From Pelargonium cotyledonis (Eukaryota; Streptophyta; Magnoliopsida; Geraniales; Geraniaceae): a stretch of DNA of 27,939 nucleotides. Location of the stretch: assembly GCA_036897625.1 (NCBI GenBank), contig JAYMTA010000487.1, forward strand, positions 1 to 27,939, read 5' to 3'. A program made the translations under genes and the position numbers. The notes beneath the pieces were generated by a model. The model had not been told where the DNA came from, did not search any database, and saw nothing but the letters and a program-made list of their open reading frames with translations. Positions 1 to 10,600 of this stretch are shown here, in pieces; the first letter of the stretch is position 1, and every line of letters begins with the position of its first letter.

Positions 1-74
1 CAGCTGCTGAAATTGCTGGACAAAATCCCACAATTTATGGGATGTTCTCATTTTGGGTGGGACCCATTTATTGA

Positions 75-1697
75 CCAACAGATTTCACCGCCACTCTTCT
101 CAATCGAGCCATTTCTTTGTTCAATCTCTTGCTCCGTACACCTCCTTTTCCCAACTCCATTTTCTCTTACGCTAAACTCTTGACCTCTCTTTCTAAACTC
201 GGATGTCACTCCCACGTTGTCTCTCTTTCCCGCACAATGGATTTGTCCCCGGGAATTGCTCCAAATGTTGTTACTCTCTCCATTGCCATTAATTCCTTCT
301 GCCATTTGAATCATTTAGGTTTTGGGATCTCTGTTCTGGGCAAGTTCTTCAAATTGGGGCTACAACCTGACACTATTACCCTCAACAATGTAATCAATGG
401 TTTGTGCAATCATGGTCACATTTCCCTATTCCTTCTCCTTTTTCGCAAGATGGTGAATCAACCTATTGTCATTACTTATTCCACCATCATTAATGGCTTA
501 TGCAAGATAGGAGACACCCACACTGCCATTGAGGTTCTATGAAAAATGGAGCAACACTCCAATGCTTCTACTTGTAAGCCTGATAGAGTTACATACAACA
601 CTATCATTGATAGGCTTTGTAAGGACAGGCAGCTCGAGCAGGCTTTGGGCCTCTTCTCAGAAATGGTCGGTAGGGGAATTCCTCCCGATGTTGTTACTTA
701 CACTTGCTTGATCCAGGGAGCTTCTGATTTATGCCAATGGGACCATGTTACCTCTTTGCTCACTGATATGAAAGCTCAAAACATCTCTCCCGATGTTCAA
801 ACTTACACTATATTGGTAGATGCTTTGTGTAAGGAAGGTATGGCCAGTGAAGCACACGATGTTGTTGAGTTGATGATTGAAAGTGGCTTAAACCCTAACA
901 TTGTTACCTACAACGCACTCATGGACGGCAACTGTCTGCGAGGTGACATGGATAAGGCATCACAAACATTTCACGTGATGGCTGAGCATGGATGTGCACC
1001 GAATGTCTTTAGTTACAATATCATGATCCATGGGTATTTCAAGAGTAAAAGAATGGACGAGGCTGCGTGGCTCTTTCAAGAAATGACTCGCAGAGGATTG
1101 CCTCCTGATATTGTTACTTATAAAACTCTTATAAGTGGCTTCTTCAGGGCTGGGAAACCTCAATCTGCAGAACAACTTCTTCAAGAAATGCAAGCTCGAC
1201 AAATACATCCAAATCTTTTTACTTATAATGATGTGTTGGACTACTTGTGTAAAACCAAGAAGCTCCAAGAGGCCATGGCATTGCTCCTTGACATGGGAAA
1301 TCATGGATTGTAACCGAATACAATCACATTTGGTATAATAATTGATGGTTTATGTAAAGCTGGGAAGGTTGACATGGCAAGGAAACTGTTTTCCTATCTC
1401 TCTGCAAAAGGAGTGCAACCTGATGTGTGGACGGATAATGTACTTCTCAGAGGTCTTTTTAGGAAAGGGTTGGTAAGTGAAGCCGAAGACTTGCTCAGCA
1501 GGATGGAAGAGAACAGATGCTCAGCCGATGAATTCACTTATAATGCAATGATTCAGGGATTCTTTAGAAATGAAGAAATAGCAAAGGAAGTGCAACTCCT
1601 TAGAACTATGGTTGACAAAGGTATCTCTGTGCATGCATTCACTCCAAAGATGTATTTGGAACTGTTGGTTAAAGGAGGGTCAAAGCATCTTATTTAA
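75..1697 (+). pseudogene. Restorer-of-fertility-like P-class PPR protein, broken
   Basis: The reading frame encodes about 14 tandem 35-residue PPR motifs with the repeating VTYN-LI-GLCK-G---A--L--EM---G-PD pattern. It has no introns and no DYW or E domain, so it is P-class, and its motif style is that of the restorer-of-fertility-like (RFL) group. Such proteins normally enter mitochondria, bind one organellar RNA and direct its cleavage. The frame is interrupted by TGA at 540-542 (likely a former CGA Arg, in the EVL-KME context) and TAA at 1311-1313 (in the HGL-PNT context); the same frame resumes cleanly after both. The frame also meets TGA at 72-74, and its first ATG is only at 237, so no start or transit peptide is visible. 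The third motif (near 450-470) ends early at KMVNQPIVITY, lacking about four residues. The natural end is TAA at 1695-1697. The long intact stretch between stops (546-1310) suggests recent decay. A sequencing error at one stop would not rescue the other. Confidence 0.88.
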
Positions 1698-2033
1698 GCA
1701 GCGCTGGAAGTTGGCAAGATGTGACCTGTAATAGGGCAATCTTTGTAGCAATACCGAAATATCTAATAGTGTTCGTGACAAAGGTAATTTTATGTATTCA
1801 AATTATATTTCTTGCATTTTATGAAGTGATATTTGAGTAGTTGAAATGCATATTTGACATTCTTGTTTACTTAAACATTTTACCATTGTTTGTCCAATGA
1901 ACTTGAATTTATCTCCAATTCTCATCTATCTCGTAATGTAGTATGAGTTAAAAGAAAATCCTAGTTAAATATTGTTGTGGATTTTAATGTTAGAACAAGC
2001 TCATTTGTTGGTACCCAAACAATATGGATAGAT

Positions 2034-2106
2034 GTTCATGTTTATTCAGTTACTACTACCCGAAATCTTTGCTTAGTTCATGTTTATTCAGTTACTACTA
2101 CCCGAA
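2034..2106. repeat. Two 31-bp exact direct copies, period 42 bp
   Basis: Copies at 2034-2064 and 2076-2106 both begin gttcatgtttattcag and end ctacccgaa, with an 11-bp spacer. The identity of the copies implies a recent local duplication. Confidence 0.9.
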
Positions 2107-2463
2107 CACTTTTGTACTTTTTAGTCTGAGTTCACTTTGTGTATCATGCACCTCTGGTCTGCATGTTATGCTTCTGAAAATATTGGAGCTAAAGTTGCAG
2201 ATCTCCAAACTGATTAAGCCTTTCCTTATTGTAGCTTGGTGTCATTCTCCTTTTGGGAAGCTGTGGTGGTGTTCATGCTTGGATGTTGCTTACAACATAT
2301 ATGGATCCGTGAATCTAATTGATATTCAGTTTATGTTTCCAAGCAATTTGCTCAGCGTTAAGTGTGTAGTTCCCATGACTAAGATTCATGTTTATGTTCA
2401 TTGTGTACGTATTGTGGCTTTCTATATTTTACTGTGCACTTGCAACATTTACTTGTCCAAATG

Positions 2464-2582
2464 ATGCACATACCATGGAACATGACTCGCATGAAATAAT
2501 TTCATCGACCCGGATTCCTTATCAAAATAATGCATATACCCTGGAACATGACTCGCATGAAATAGCTTCTTCAACCCGGATT
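2464..2582. repeat. Direct duplication, period 66 bp, multiple of three
   Basis: Copy 1 starts at 2464 and copy 2 at 2530, each extending to a shared cccggatt end (2516 and 2582). The central gaacatgactcgcatgaaat block is identical in both copies. In one + frame each copy reads LEHDSHEI or MEHDSHEI followed by SSTRI, because the period keeps the frame. No protein family was recognised. Confidence 0.85.
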
Positions 2583-2685
2583 TGGGATAAGTGCATTGTT
2601 ACATTACATGCATTCTTCCTTCTTTGTTTCTATCAATGTTACTTCTTAGTATGCTTTATCCTCTTTCAATTCTGTAAGCATGTTT

Positions 2686-2708
2686 TGTGTGTGTGTGTGT
2701 GTGTGTGT
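2686..2708. repeat. (TG)n microsatellite
   Basis: An uninterrupted TG dinucleotide run of about 11 units. Confidence 0.95.
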
Positions 2709-2836
2709 TGCCAAAGTAGGCTTCTCTGTCTTCGTTTTTTCATTACAACATGTTAATCGGAATAGACTATTCAAGGCATTTTATATTTCATCTTTATCAT
2801 CATTTTCGGAAGTGCACGACTCTTTGGTATTGCAGG

Positions 2837-3307
2837 TAGGGATGACAATTCGTCTTCACGGGTCGTGTTGAAAGTTTACTATCATGTTTATACAAGTCAA
2901 TTCGAGTCCGACCGATTTATTAAACGGACTGAAAAACACAACACGAACACGACCCGTTCATGAGCGGTTTGGCACAATATGACATGGCTAATACGATTAA
3001 ATAGGAAGGTTCAAAATTATACGATACGTCACATTTACATAAATAGGTTGATATTGACGCGACTTGACATGATATATTTGACATATTTAAGTTAGATCGT
3101 TCATTTTTTACACAATACGTTTGAAAATATACAAATTATTTTGTTAATGAAGGTTAATACATGGGTAATCGGGTTAAATTGATTTGACGCGAACATGACC
3201 AATTTTATTGAACAAGTTGAGTTAGTTACATGAACCCAATTATACTTAACTCAAATTTATTTCAATTTGTATCGTGTTATGGATCATAATCCAAATTTGC
3301 AGCCCTA
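2837..3307. mobile_element. Degraded hAT-type MITE, 471 bp
   Basis: The left end TAGGGATGACAATT (2837-2850) is an imperfect inverted copy of the right end AATTTGCAGCCCTA (3294-3307). The flanking octamers ATTGCAGG (2829-2836) and ATTGAATG (3308-3315) match at 6 of 8 positions, as a decayed 8-bp hAT target duplication would. The interior is rich in gggtcgtgtt, cacgaacacgacccg and ttgacat motifs, typical of a common plant MITE type with TAGGG...CCCTA ends. It encodes no transposase. A related, more decayed copy lies at 21314-21735. Confidence 0.72.
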
Positions 3308-4008
3308 ATTGAATGTACTCATATCACTTTTCTTTTCTAGACACAACTATTCCTCGAATGGTTATACTAAACTTATGTCTATCTAATAAGTGAGTCCAAT
3401 GTCAATTGACATCGGTCGAATTCACTAAAAGTTATATAAATATTCATTTGATAATGGCTTTCACTAAAGGAGTTGAAAAGTACACGATCCCGAGAGAAGA
3501 AAAATTAATCTAACACAAGAAATGGATCAATACACCAAGAGTTGAAAGAAAAAGAAATAGGAAGAGCAGCATCAATGCAAAAAAAAAAAAAAAAAGTGAA
3601 TAATTGTAGCTCTTTATCTTCAAGATCGATTCCTCAGTACTAGCGGGTTTGATTTGGTAGACCAGTGCATTTCGGGATAATCAAATATGTTAGCGAATTT
3701 TTGTAACTTTGGGCTATCATCAACTACAGAAAGTCCATTTCATCCACATTTTTGTCAGTTAACCCCACAAATAACCAAAACACCCTTTATACATGCACAT
3801 GATATCTGGAATTTTTTTTATTCGATTTATAGTTTTGGTGCAATTTTGTGTTTGCTGTTTGGGTTAGTGTATGTGACTTGTGAATTTTTCCAAATACGCA
3901 AATTAGGAATAGCACACATGTGAATTTTTCAAAATATTGAAATTAGATTGAAATAAACTAATGAAATGAGAAATTTAAGAAAATATGATACAATTTGGAA
4001 ATTGTATG

Positions 4009-4106
4009 AAGTTTCCAGTGCATCTTTAGAGTTTTCAGCTGAAGGTTTAAAGTTTACAGCGAACGTTTAAAGTTTCCGACGATGCTTTAAATTTTCTGAC
4101 GAAACT
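4009..4106. repeat. Degenerate minisatellite, about five 20-bp units
   Basis: Successive units read aagtttccagtgcatcttta, agttttcagctgaaggttta, aagtttacagcgaacgttta, aagtttccgacgatgcttta and a final partial unit. The periodicity is 20 to 21 bp with variable central bases. Confidence 0.75.
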
Positions 4107-4514
4107 ATGATTTTTGTGACAAATATTCATATATTTGTTCTAGCTAGAACAATGAAGAAGAGAGAGTAAATTTTCGTCAAAGTTAACAGATGGAATGAAT
4201 CCTGGGTAGTTGAGGGTAACCCAAAATTTTGAAAATTAGTTTCGAGATATCCACCGCAAAATGAATCTAGCTCAAGATAGTCATCTATAATTTTTCCTTT
4301 TTAAAATGCTTAAGCTCCAACCTATTTTCCAACTACCTTCATTACTATCTTAGAGTCGATAAAATTGTACTCCTCATATTTCTTAACGATATGCTCTATG
4401 GAAGTATTTCATGTTTAAATCTCCGTTCTTTAACTATTTCGTTTTCAAATCTTTGTTTCCAAAATACTTATTGTTGTTTAAGCAATGTAATGTACTTGAT
4501 CCGCGGTCTTGCAA

Positions 4515-4516
<2 letters not shown>

Positions 4517-4561
<45 letters not shown>
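4517..4561. repeat. (TC)n microsatellite
   Basis: About 22 uninterrupted TC units. Serine/leucine-rich frames read across this run are artefacts of the repeat. Confidence 0.97.
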
Positions 4562-4565
<4 letters not shown>

Positions 4566-5650
4566 CAGCTTGCTGGCTCACACACAATTGCTCCAGTTTA
4601 TCCTACCATGACCATTCCATCGGCTCTATTCTCCTACTCCTATCAAGGTTGTGATCTCTCATCCTAAAACTCGACATTAATAAATAAATAAAAACCGGAG
4701 CTACCAATAAGCTGAACACTGCCCGGGTTCTTCCATATATAGTAATGTAAGACCAACGCAATCAAACACATAACATCTCGCCATGCCTAACATCAAATGA
4801 AACATTTCCAAATCATCCCGCACTTTCTTTGCCATAATTAAAAAAAAAATGGCTTACACGTCCGCGTGAGGTCTCGAAGGACTTGAATTGTCTATGGGTT
4901 GCCAAGCCCGCAACAGTTGCAATACAAGATCGTCAATTGGTTAGGCGGACTAATCCTGATCAAAACTCGCCTTCTGCATATTTTAGGGCATCATAATTGT
5001 CTCGTACTCTCCTGTCTTTCACCGTTTCCCATCTATTAAAGTCACACACTCATGTTCTTCTTCCTCTCTAATCATGTCTGGGTTAACTTTATTGTAGGCT
5101 AGGTGACCTCCTGTCATTTTGAAACCACCGAAATCTTATACCTCCGTCCGGTTTCCTGCCTTAGCCTTACACCATATGGTCCCCCGACATTCGGATTTGA
5201 ATATAGCTAGCGAGCGACCGGACTGAGTGATGGGCTAGGCTTCAAAGCCTGTTAGCCACCTATATATTTAACAAATTGAGCTCTAAGCGGATGCGAACTC
5301 TATACATGCGGGTAACAGGTACAAGTAGTGCTTTTGCGGGTTTATGGATTCTTTACACACCTCATCAAATTTACTTTTAAACATAATTAATAAGATACAT
5401 TTGTTGGAAGAGGATGATGAATCTAAGCCAAACACTATTTGGTTTAGGCTAAGCCGCCATTAAGAGCGAGACATCTCATTAAAAATAAAAGGATCCAGCG
5501 GGTCGCTCCGCTCCCACAAATTCATGGGGTGGATATGGATCATATTAGATGAGGTGTCACCCCCTCATGATCTTGGCTTATCTTAAGTCCAAAATAGTTG
5601 TGACTCATGTACATTATTCTCTTTGTTGGAATAATATTTATAAATAAATA

Positions 5651-6436
5651 TAGCTTAATGCTTCTCCATAGCAATGTTTTGAAAACCGACTCGGACCGGC
5701 AGGTTCGACCGATTGAACAGATATGGTGGGGTAACCGGTCCGGCTCTCAAAGGACTGGGTGTGTGTGGTCAAACTCGGCCGAAACTGGGAAACCCGGTTT
5801 GGTAAAATGGGCTTGCTTTGTTTGGGCTTAGTGTGATTATTTGGGCTTTTTTTTTACATTTTGTTGAGCTAAAGTCTAAATTAGTGTAATTATCAAGCCC
5901 ATGTATTATTTATCTTCATAAATTCTTGTGAATCTTATCCTTATATAATAAAATCTAAAACGTTATAATTAGAAGAAAAAAAATACAATCAATTGGAATA
6001 GGCGTGAGTGGCTGAGTCAGTGCATTTTTTTATATTAACAGTAAAGGCAAACCCTACTTGCTTAGTTGTTTTAACTTATGCTACTTGAGTTTCTCTCCCA
6101 CAATGTTACCTGTATCAGTATATTAATGTTTGTGATATTCTTAATATCATTTTGAATGTTAAATGATGGTTTATAACATATTAATATAACTTGTCTGTGA
6201 TAGATTATTTCTAGGTATATTACAACTATCATATGCATTACATTTTTTTTTTGACATTTTTATGATTTTTTTGTATATAAATATATTTATGACATCATAA
6301 TTAACATGATGTCAGTATAACCAACCCGGCCGGTTAACCCGGTCGAACCGGTCAACCTGGTGAAACGGAGGTCTGACCAGTTCGTCCTCCGAGTCGGTTT
6401 TTAAAACATTGCTCCAGAGGTCTCATATTCGAGACT
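5651..6436 (+). repeat. Possible tRNA-like/SINE remnant split by a hAT insertion
   Basis: Left of the hAT element is TAGCTTAATG (5651-5660), like a Pol III A box. Right of it is ATTCGAGACT (6427-6436), like a B box. With the element and one target copy removed, the two boxes lie about 17 bases apart, somewhat closer than in a typical tRNA. A T-rich tract follows near 6459. The call rests only on these box-like strings. Confidence 0.3.
5672..6411. mobile_element. Non-autonomous hAT-type element, 740 bp
   Basis: The element starts CAATGTTTTGAAAACCGACT and its right end, read in reverse complement, starts CAATGTTTTAAAAACCGACT. Terminal inverted repeats of at least 23 bp therefore match with one mismatch. 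It is flanked by CTCCATAG (5664-5671) and CTCCAGAG (6412-6419), an 8-bp target duplication with one mismatch, which is the hAT hallmark. Both arms are rich in aaccggt and ccggtt motifs. The AT-rich centre has no transposase coding capacity, so it would depend on an enzyme encoded elsewhere. Confidence 0.85.
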
Positions 6437-7673
6437 AATTTGATATGCTTGTTAATAATTTTTTTTTTTACAATAATGGCTTAAATTTATCATTGGATCA
6501 TTGAATTTGTAATAATTGAAATTGGGCAGTCTACCTAACAATCACTCTACAAAATGATGACAACAAATCCCAATTCTTCATGTATCACTTTCATACATTG
6601 TTTGCTAAACGGGTTTTCCCAAATGATGTAAAATTCACAGACCAAAAATCATTTGTGTTTATGCACTAATGGCAATTGTCACAAAATAGATTGTGAATCT
6701 TGCCTAATTTCATTGTTATCTTCGTCAAAAAAATTAAAATGTAATATACACTTGTCACATTCTCATTGCCTCAAAAGATTATTTTTCCTGAAAAATAGAT
6801 TAATAAATGGAGCAATACTATATGTACAAAAATTATTGTATGAAATGATGTGTCAGCAAATGAGACATGACACATTAAATATTCTTTTGGTGATTTGGAC
6901 TAATAATAACGTGCAACGTGTACAATATGTCTAATAAATTAAGCGCTCCGCGTCAAAAATTCATGAGAGAATAGTAGTATCATATACGTCAGATTGTTAT
7001 TCGATAAAATTAACTTTAAATTACAAAAAAAACGAAATTAGCATTCACCATGTAATCTGTCGCGTTATTTGACACGAAATATACGGCACATTTAGCATTT
7101 TTCTAATAAATGAAAGCGCATGCCGTGCACGGTAGCATAATATGCGCATGATAGCATCTCTGTTCCACACGTGAATAAAAATCTCCAACACGTGCGGAGC
7201 CGACCGTTGATGACATACGTATGTGTGTATATCGTATCTTGTAATAAATAAATAAAAAATACAAATTTTCTCGCTTAATTTCCCGAGAAAATATAGAGAG
7301 AGAGGAACAGAAAATTTTCGTATAAACCTCACTGAAGGCCTAGGGAGAGAGAGGCAGTTGAGCTGGTATATGAATAAATTTTCATTTCGGAATTTTTTAG
7401 AGGGACGAGAATTAAGCATAAACACGTAAAACAAATATACAGATAGGAATATATATTAGTATATGTATATGTGTATGTATTTATCTGGCAATTGTTGTCC
7501 GTATCATATTATATTTAGATATTAGTAATTTGCGTCCGTCTAGGTGGTTGTATAGAGAGAGTCCGTATCACGGCCAATTTCTCCAAATTCGAGGAACACA
7601 GTGAATGTTCCATTTGGCAGCTGTTTAGGATCGATCATCGCAGGCGGCGGCGGCGGCGACGGCGACGGTGAAG
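6437..7673 (+). promoter_or_regulatory. Promoter region and 5' leader of the PHD-finger gene
   Basis: No coding exon is seen. Two CACGTG G-boxes lie at 7168-7173 and 7189-7194, 21 bp apart. GA-rich tracts follow near 7292-7305 and 7343-7352. The leader is probably within the last 150 bases. It has a GGC/GCG-rich stretch at 7641-7668 and a short upstream reading frame (7605-7628, seven codons then TAG) ending 45 bases before the main ATG. The transcription start cannot be fixed from sequence alone. Confidence 0.4.
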
Positions 7674-10600
7674 ATGAAGAAGGAGCGGACTGTGGAGGCG
7701 CTTTGTAATGCTAAGGAATTGGTTCTCCTCCCGGTGGCACGTACACGTTTTTGCCCTAAATAGGGGTTTTACTGTGGAGTTGGGTTCTTATTATTCATTT
7801 GGGTTAAATTTAAAAAATTTATTTTTATGATAGCTGAAATGAGAATTTGAGGGATTTGATATTGATATTTTTGGATTACTTGTGAGATTTTTTGTTCGTT
7901 GGTGGTTTGTTTGATTAGTTTGGCTGATTTTGAGAATAAGGGTTTTGTTTGTGTTGCATTGGGTGGGTATTGAGTTGATTTTCAGCTGTCCAACTTGATG
8001 TAATTGCTGTTATACTGGTTTTTGAGATGGCAATTGATGTGGTTTTGGTGTTGTTTTTAGATCATACCAGTTTTGAGAGGGAGTTGTCACATGCACGGGC
8101 TTATATACAAGGTTGATCATGAAACTCAGAAGTTTATGGTAAGATAACCTTGTAAATACTTGGTAATGTTGTTGTCTTTCCTATCTTTCAACCATTCAAT
8201 TTTAAAGTGGTTTCTCACCTCAGATTTTGTCAGTTGGGCTTGTATACATTTGAAGTTGTTAAGCTATTTGTTCTTGTGTTTTTTGTTCACTTTGTAGCTT
8301 AATCCCTAGGATCTGAGTCTAAGAATTGAAGTTGTTTTAGTTTCAAGGTATCTCTAAAAGTGGCTGACACGAGCTGTTGGGATGAGTGTTTTCATTAAGA
8401 TTAAGTATTAATGGTGACTTGGTGTGGGTTTATCATGATCTGATATGCTACTCATAGAAGGTTTAACTCGATGAATTTTGTTTTATTCTGTTTATATTGT
8501 GTATGCAAGCTAACTTACTATTATTTGTGTAACAAGAAATGATTTACTTGAGTTCTAAGTATGGCTCTAGTTCTCATTGTACATATTAATATAAGTTCAA
8601 CTATTGGAATCCTAAGAAGGTTTATCTTACAGTGTAGGATTAGTTATAATTTAAATTCAATGATGGTGTACTGATATGCAGGAATTGAAATTGTGAATAA
8701 ATTGTCAGATGCGTATTCATGTTTCAAATTGTAATTTTCTTAGATGTACATGAATTTAGAATATTAGTTGAGGTCAAAATAACTTGAAAGAAAAGATGTA
8801 AAAATGAAAAAGACTGAGTAAAAGCACAAATTGCTTAAGTGTTATTCTGGTTATCTCTGTGATGGGTTGTGTCCGGGGTACGGTGCAAAATGTTTTGAAA
8901 CTGTATGTCGAAAATGTTGAGTCACATGTTGACATTGTCGTGAAGATGGAACTTGAATTGTGATAGGGGTCTTGTAGTTACTGGTATGTTAAATTTTGCT
9001 GCCCCATGAAAATGATTGTGGATGTTTAGCCACTTACGTGATAAATAAAGTTAGTTGGATATTCTCATTGGCAACTAGCCACCTTTTGGACTTAGAAAGG
9101 CTGTTTTTGTTTGTGGTAGAAAATGATCTATCACAAAGTTCTTAGCATGACGTAATAAGAGTTAGTTTCTGAACCTTTTCAAAACCACTAGACATAGAAG
9201 TATAGAGAGATTTTTTGCTGTTTTGTTAGCATCATTCTGATCCATAGGTGAACTTGTATGTGAATTATCATAAGCAGATTTGTATGGTTCACCTTTCAAA
9301 CCATTAGTAGCTATGTGCTGATTTTGTGTTCTCTTTCTTAGTCTTTATAATTGAACTTTCAAATTTTGTTTTGAAGAACCACAGTTCTAAGTACTCCCCA
9401 TGACTGGAAAAGAGTTTTAGCGGGCAACTTCAGACAGGGTCTGGGAGAGAATGAACTAGTACAAAACTTGTAGTCATAAAAGCAGATTTTTAATTGGTTA
9501 CATACGAGATGAGAATGGGGCCATTATAGGGGAGCCAAATAGACTTCTCTGTTCTGAGATAAGGTATTAACAATTAGATTGCTTATATATTGTGATTGTG
9601 TCTTTCTGAATTGTTATTTGTTCTGTAATTCACAATCATGGCTTAGTACAGCTTACTTATGGTAGAAGAAGGTTTGTGTTTATTAGTGTTATTGGGATAA
9701 TTGATTAATTGTACTGCTTATGCTTTGAAACTAATGTTTAAAGTTGCATCTAGTTGAGGGGTTAAAGTAGGGAATGACACTTCAATGAATATGTTTCTTG
9801 TTTTTATCTGTACCTGTTGTTCAGGAATCTTCATTTCTATTGTTTGCTCATTAAAGTCTATTAGCTGCTTGATTTTGAAGAATTTCCATGACTTGTGATT
9901 GTAAGTTGTAACCTTAATAGATAGTCTTCTGGCAAGACATATTATTAGTATCTATTTGTATCTGCGGGCTAGTGACATTCGTTATTTCTATCAGTCTGTT
10001 CACAATCCTACATCAGACATATTTGTTGTACCTTTGTATCTATAAGTGTTATATTATTTTAATTATTTTAATTCTTAAGATTTCTTTATTGGGTGGGGAC
10101 CTTATGTACTGCTTTTTTCTCCAGTTTATTCCTTCCTGTTGATGAAGAGAAGAAAGTATATTAATAAGAAGGTATAGCCAATTGATTGCTTTTTAGGGTA
10201 TTAGGTCTTTACTTTCTTATTATTGTCATGGTTAGATGATGTTAATTTGTTCTTGTGGTGGATATTTTCTCTCGCGGTTTTTTAATTTTAATTTTATTTT
10301 TTAAATAGGGAGAATATGGCATTTATCTTATTGAAATATTAAATGTATAACTTCACGGTCAATCGTGTTTAGATATGGAAGTGAACTATTAAGTTTTGTG
10401 ATTTCATCTGTAATGACAGACATGCTGATCTCTGAAGAAGAGGCGATCCTGGGGAATTGCTCCAAAATATTAGGATTATGTGTAGTTTGATTCTTGTGTA
10501 GTTCATATGGCCTTCCATTTCATTGGGTATTAAATATGGGTGTGGGCTGTATCCTGTTTATAATGTTAGGATTTCAATTTGGTGTACAGTGCAGTACTGA

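Larger units (their letters stand above)
1698..2836. other. 3' flank of the PPR pseudogene, no convincing gene
   Basis: About 1.1 kb of AT-rich sequence. It may include the old 3' untranslated region of the PPR gene. Two direct duplications and a TG microsatellite lie in it and are listed separately. The open frames here are short, rich in Phe, Leu and Cys, and resemble no family I know. Confidence 0.5.
3308..5671. other. Intergenic region, no gene seen
   Basis: About 2.4 kb with no recognisable coding exon. It contains a 17-base A run (3579-3595), a 20-bp minisatellite and a TC microsatellite. The stretch from 4850 to 5550 is less AT-rich and looks like remnant transposon sequence, but I cannot assign it. 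Confidence 0.45.

Noticed and set aside
48..314. Minus-strand open frame over the PPR region
   Set aside because: It is antisense to the PPR motif array, has no family features, and is a by-product of the coding strand.
4391..4654. Ser/Leu-repeat protein frames over the TC run
   Set aside because: They are produced by the (TC)n microsatellite and have no codon or domain support outside it.
7045..7434. 129-codon minus-strand frame upstream of the PHD-finger gene
   Set aside because: No recognisable domain, and it covers the probable promoter. Chance open frame.
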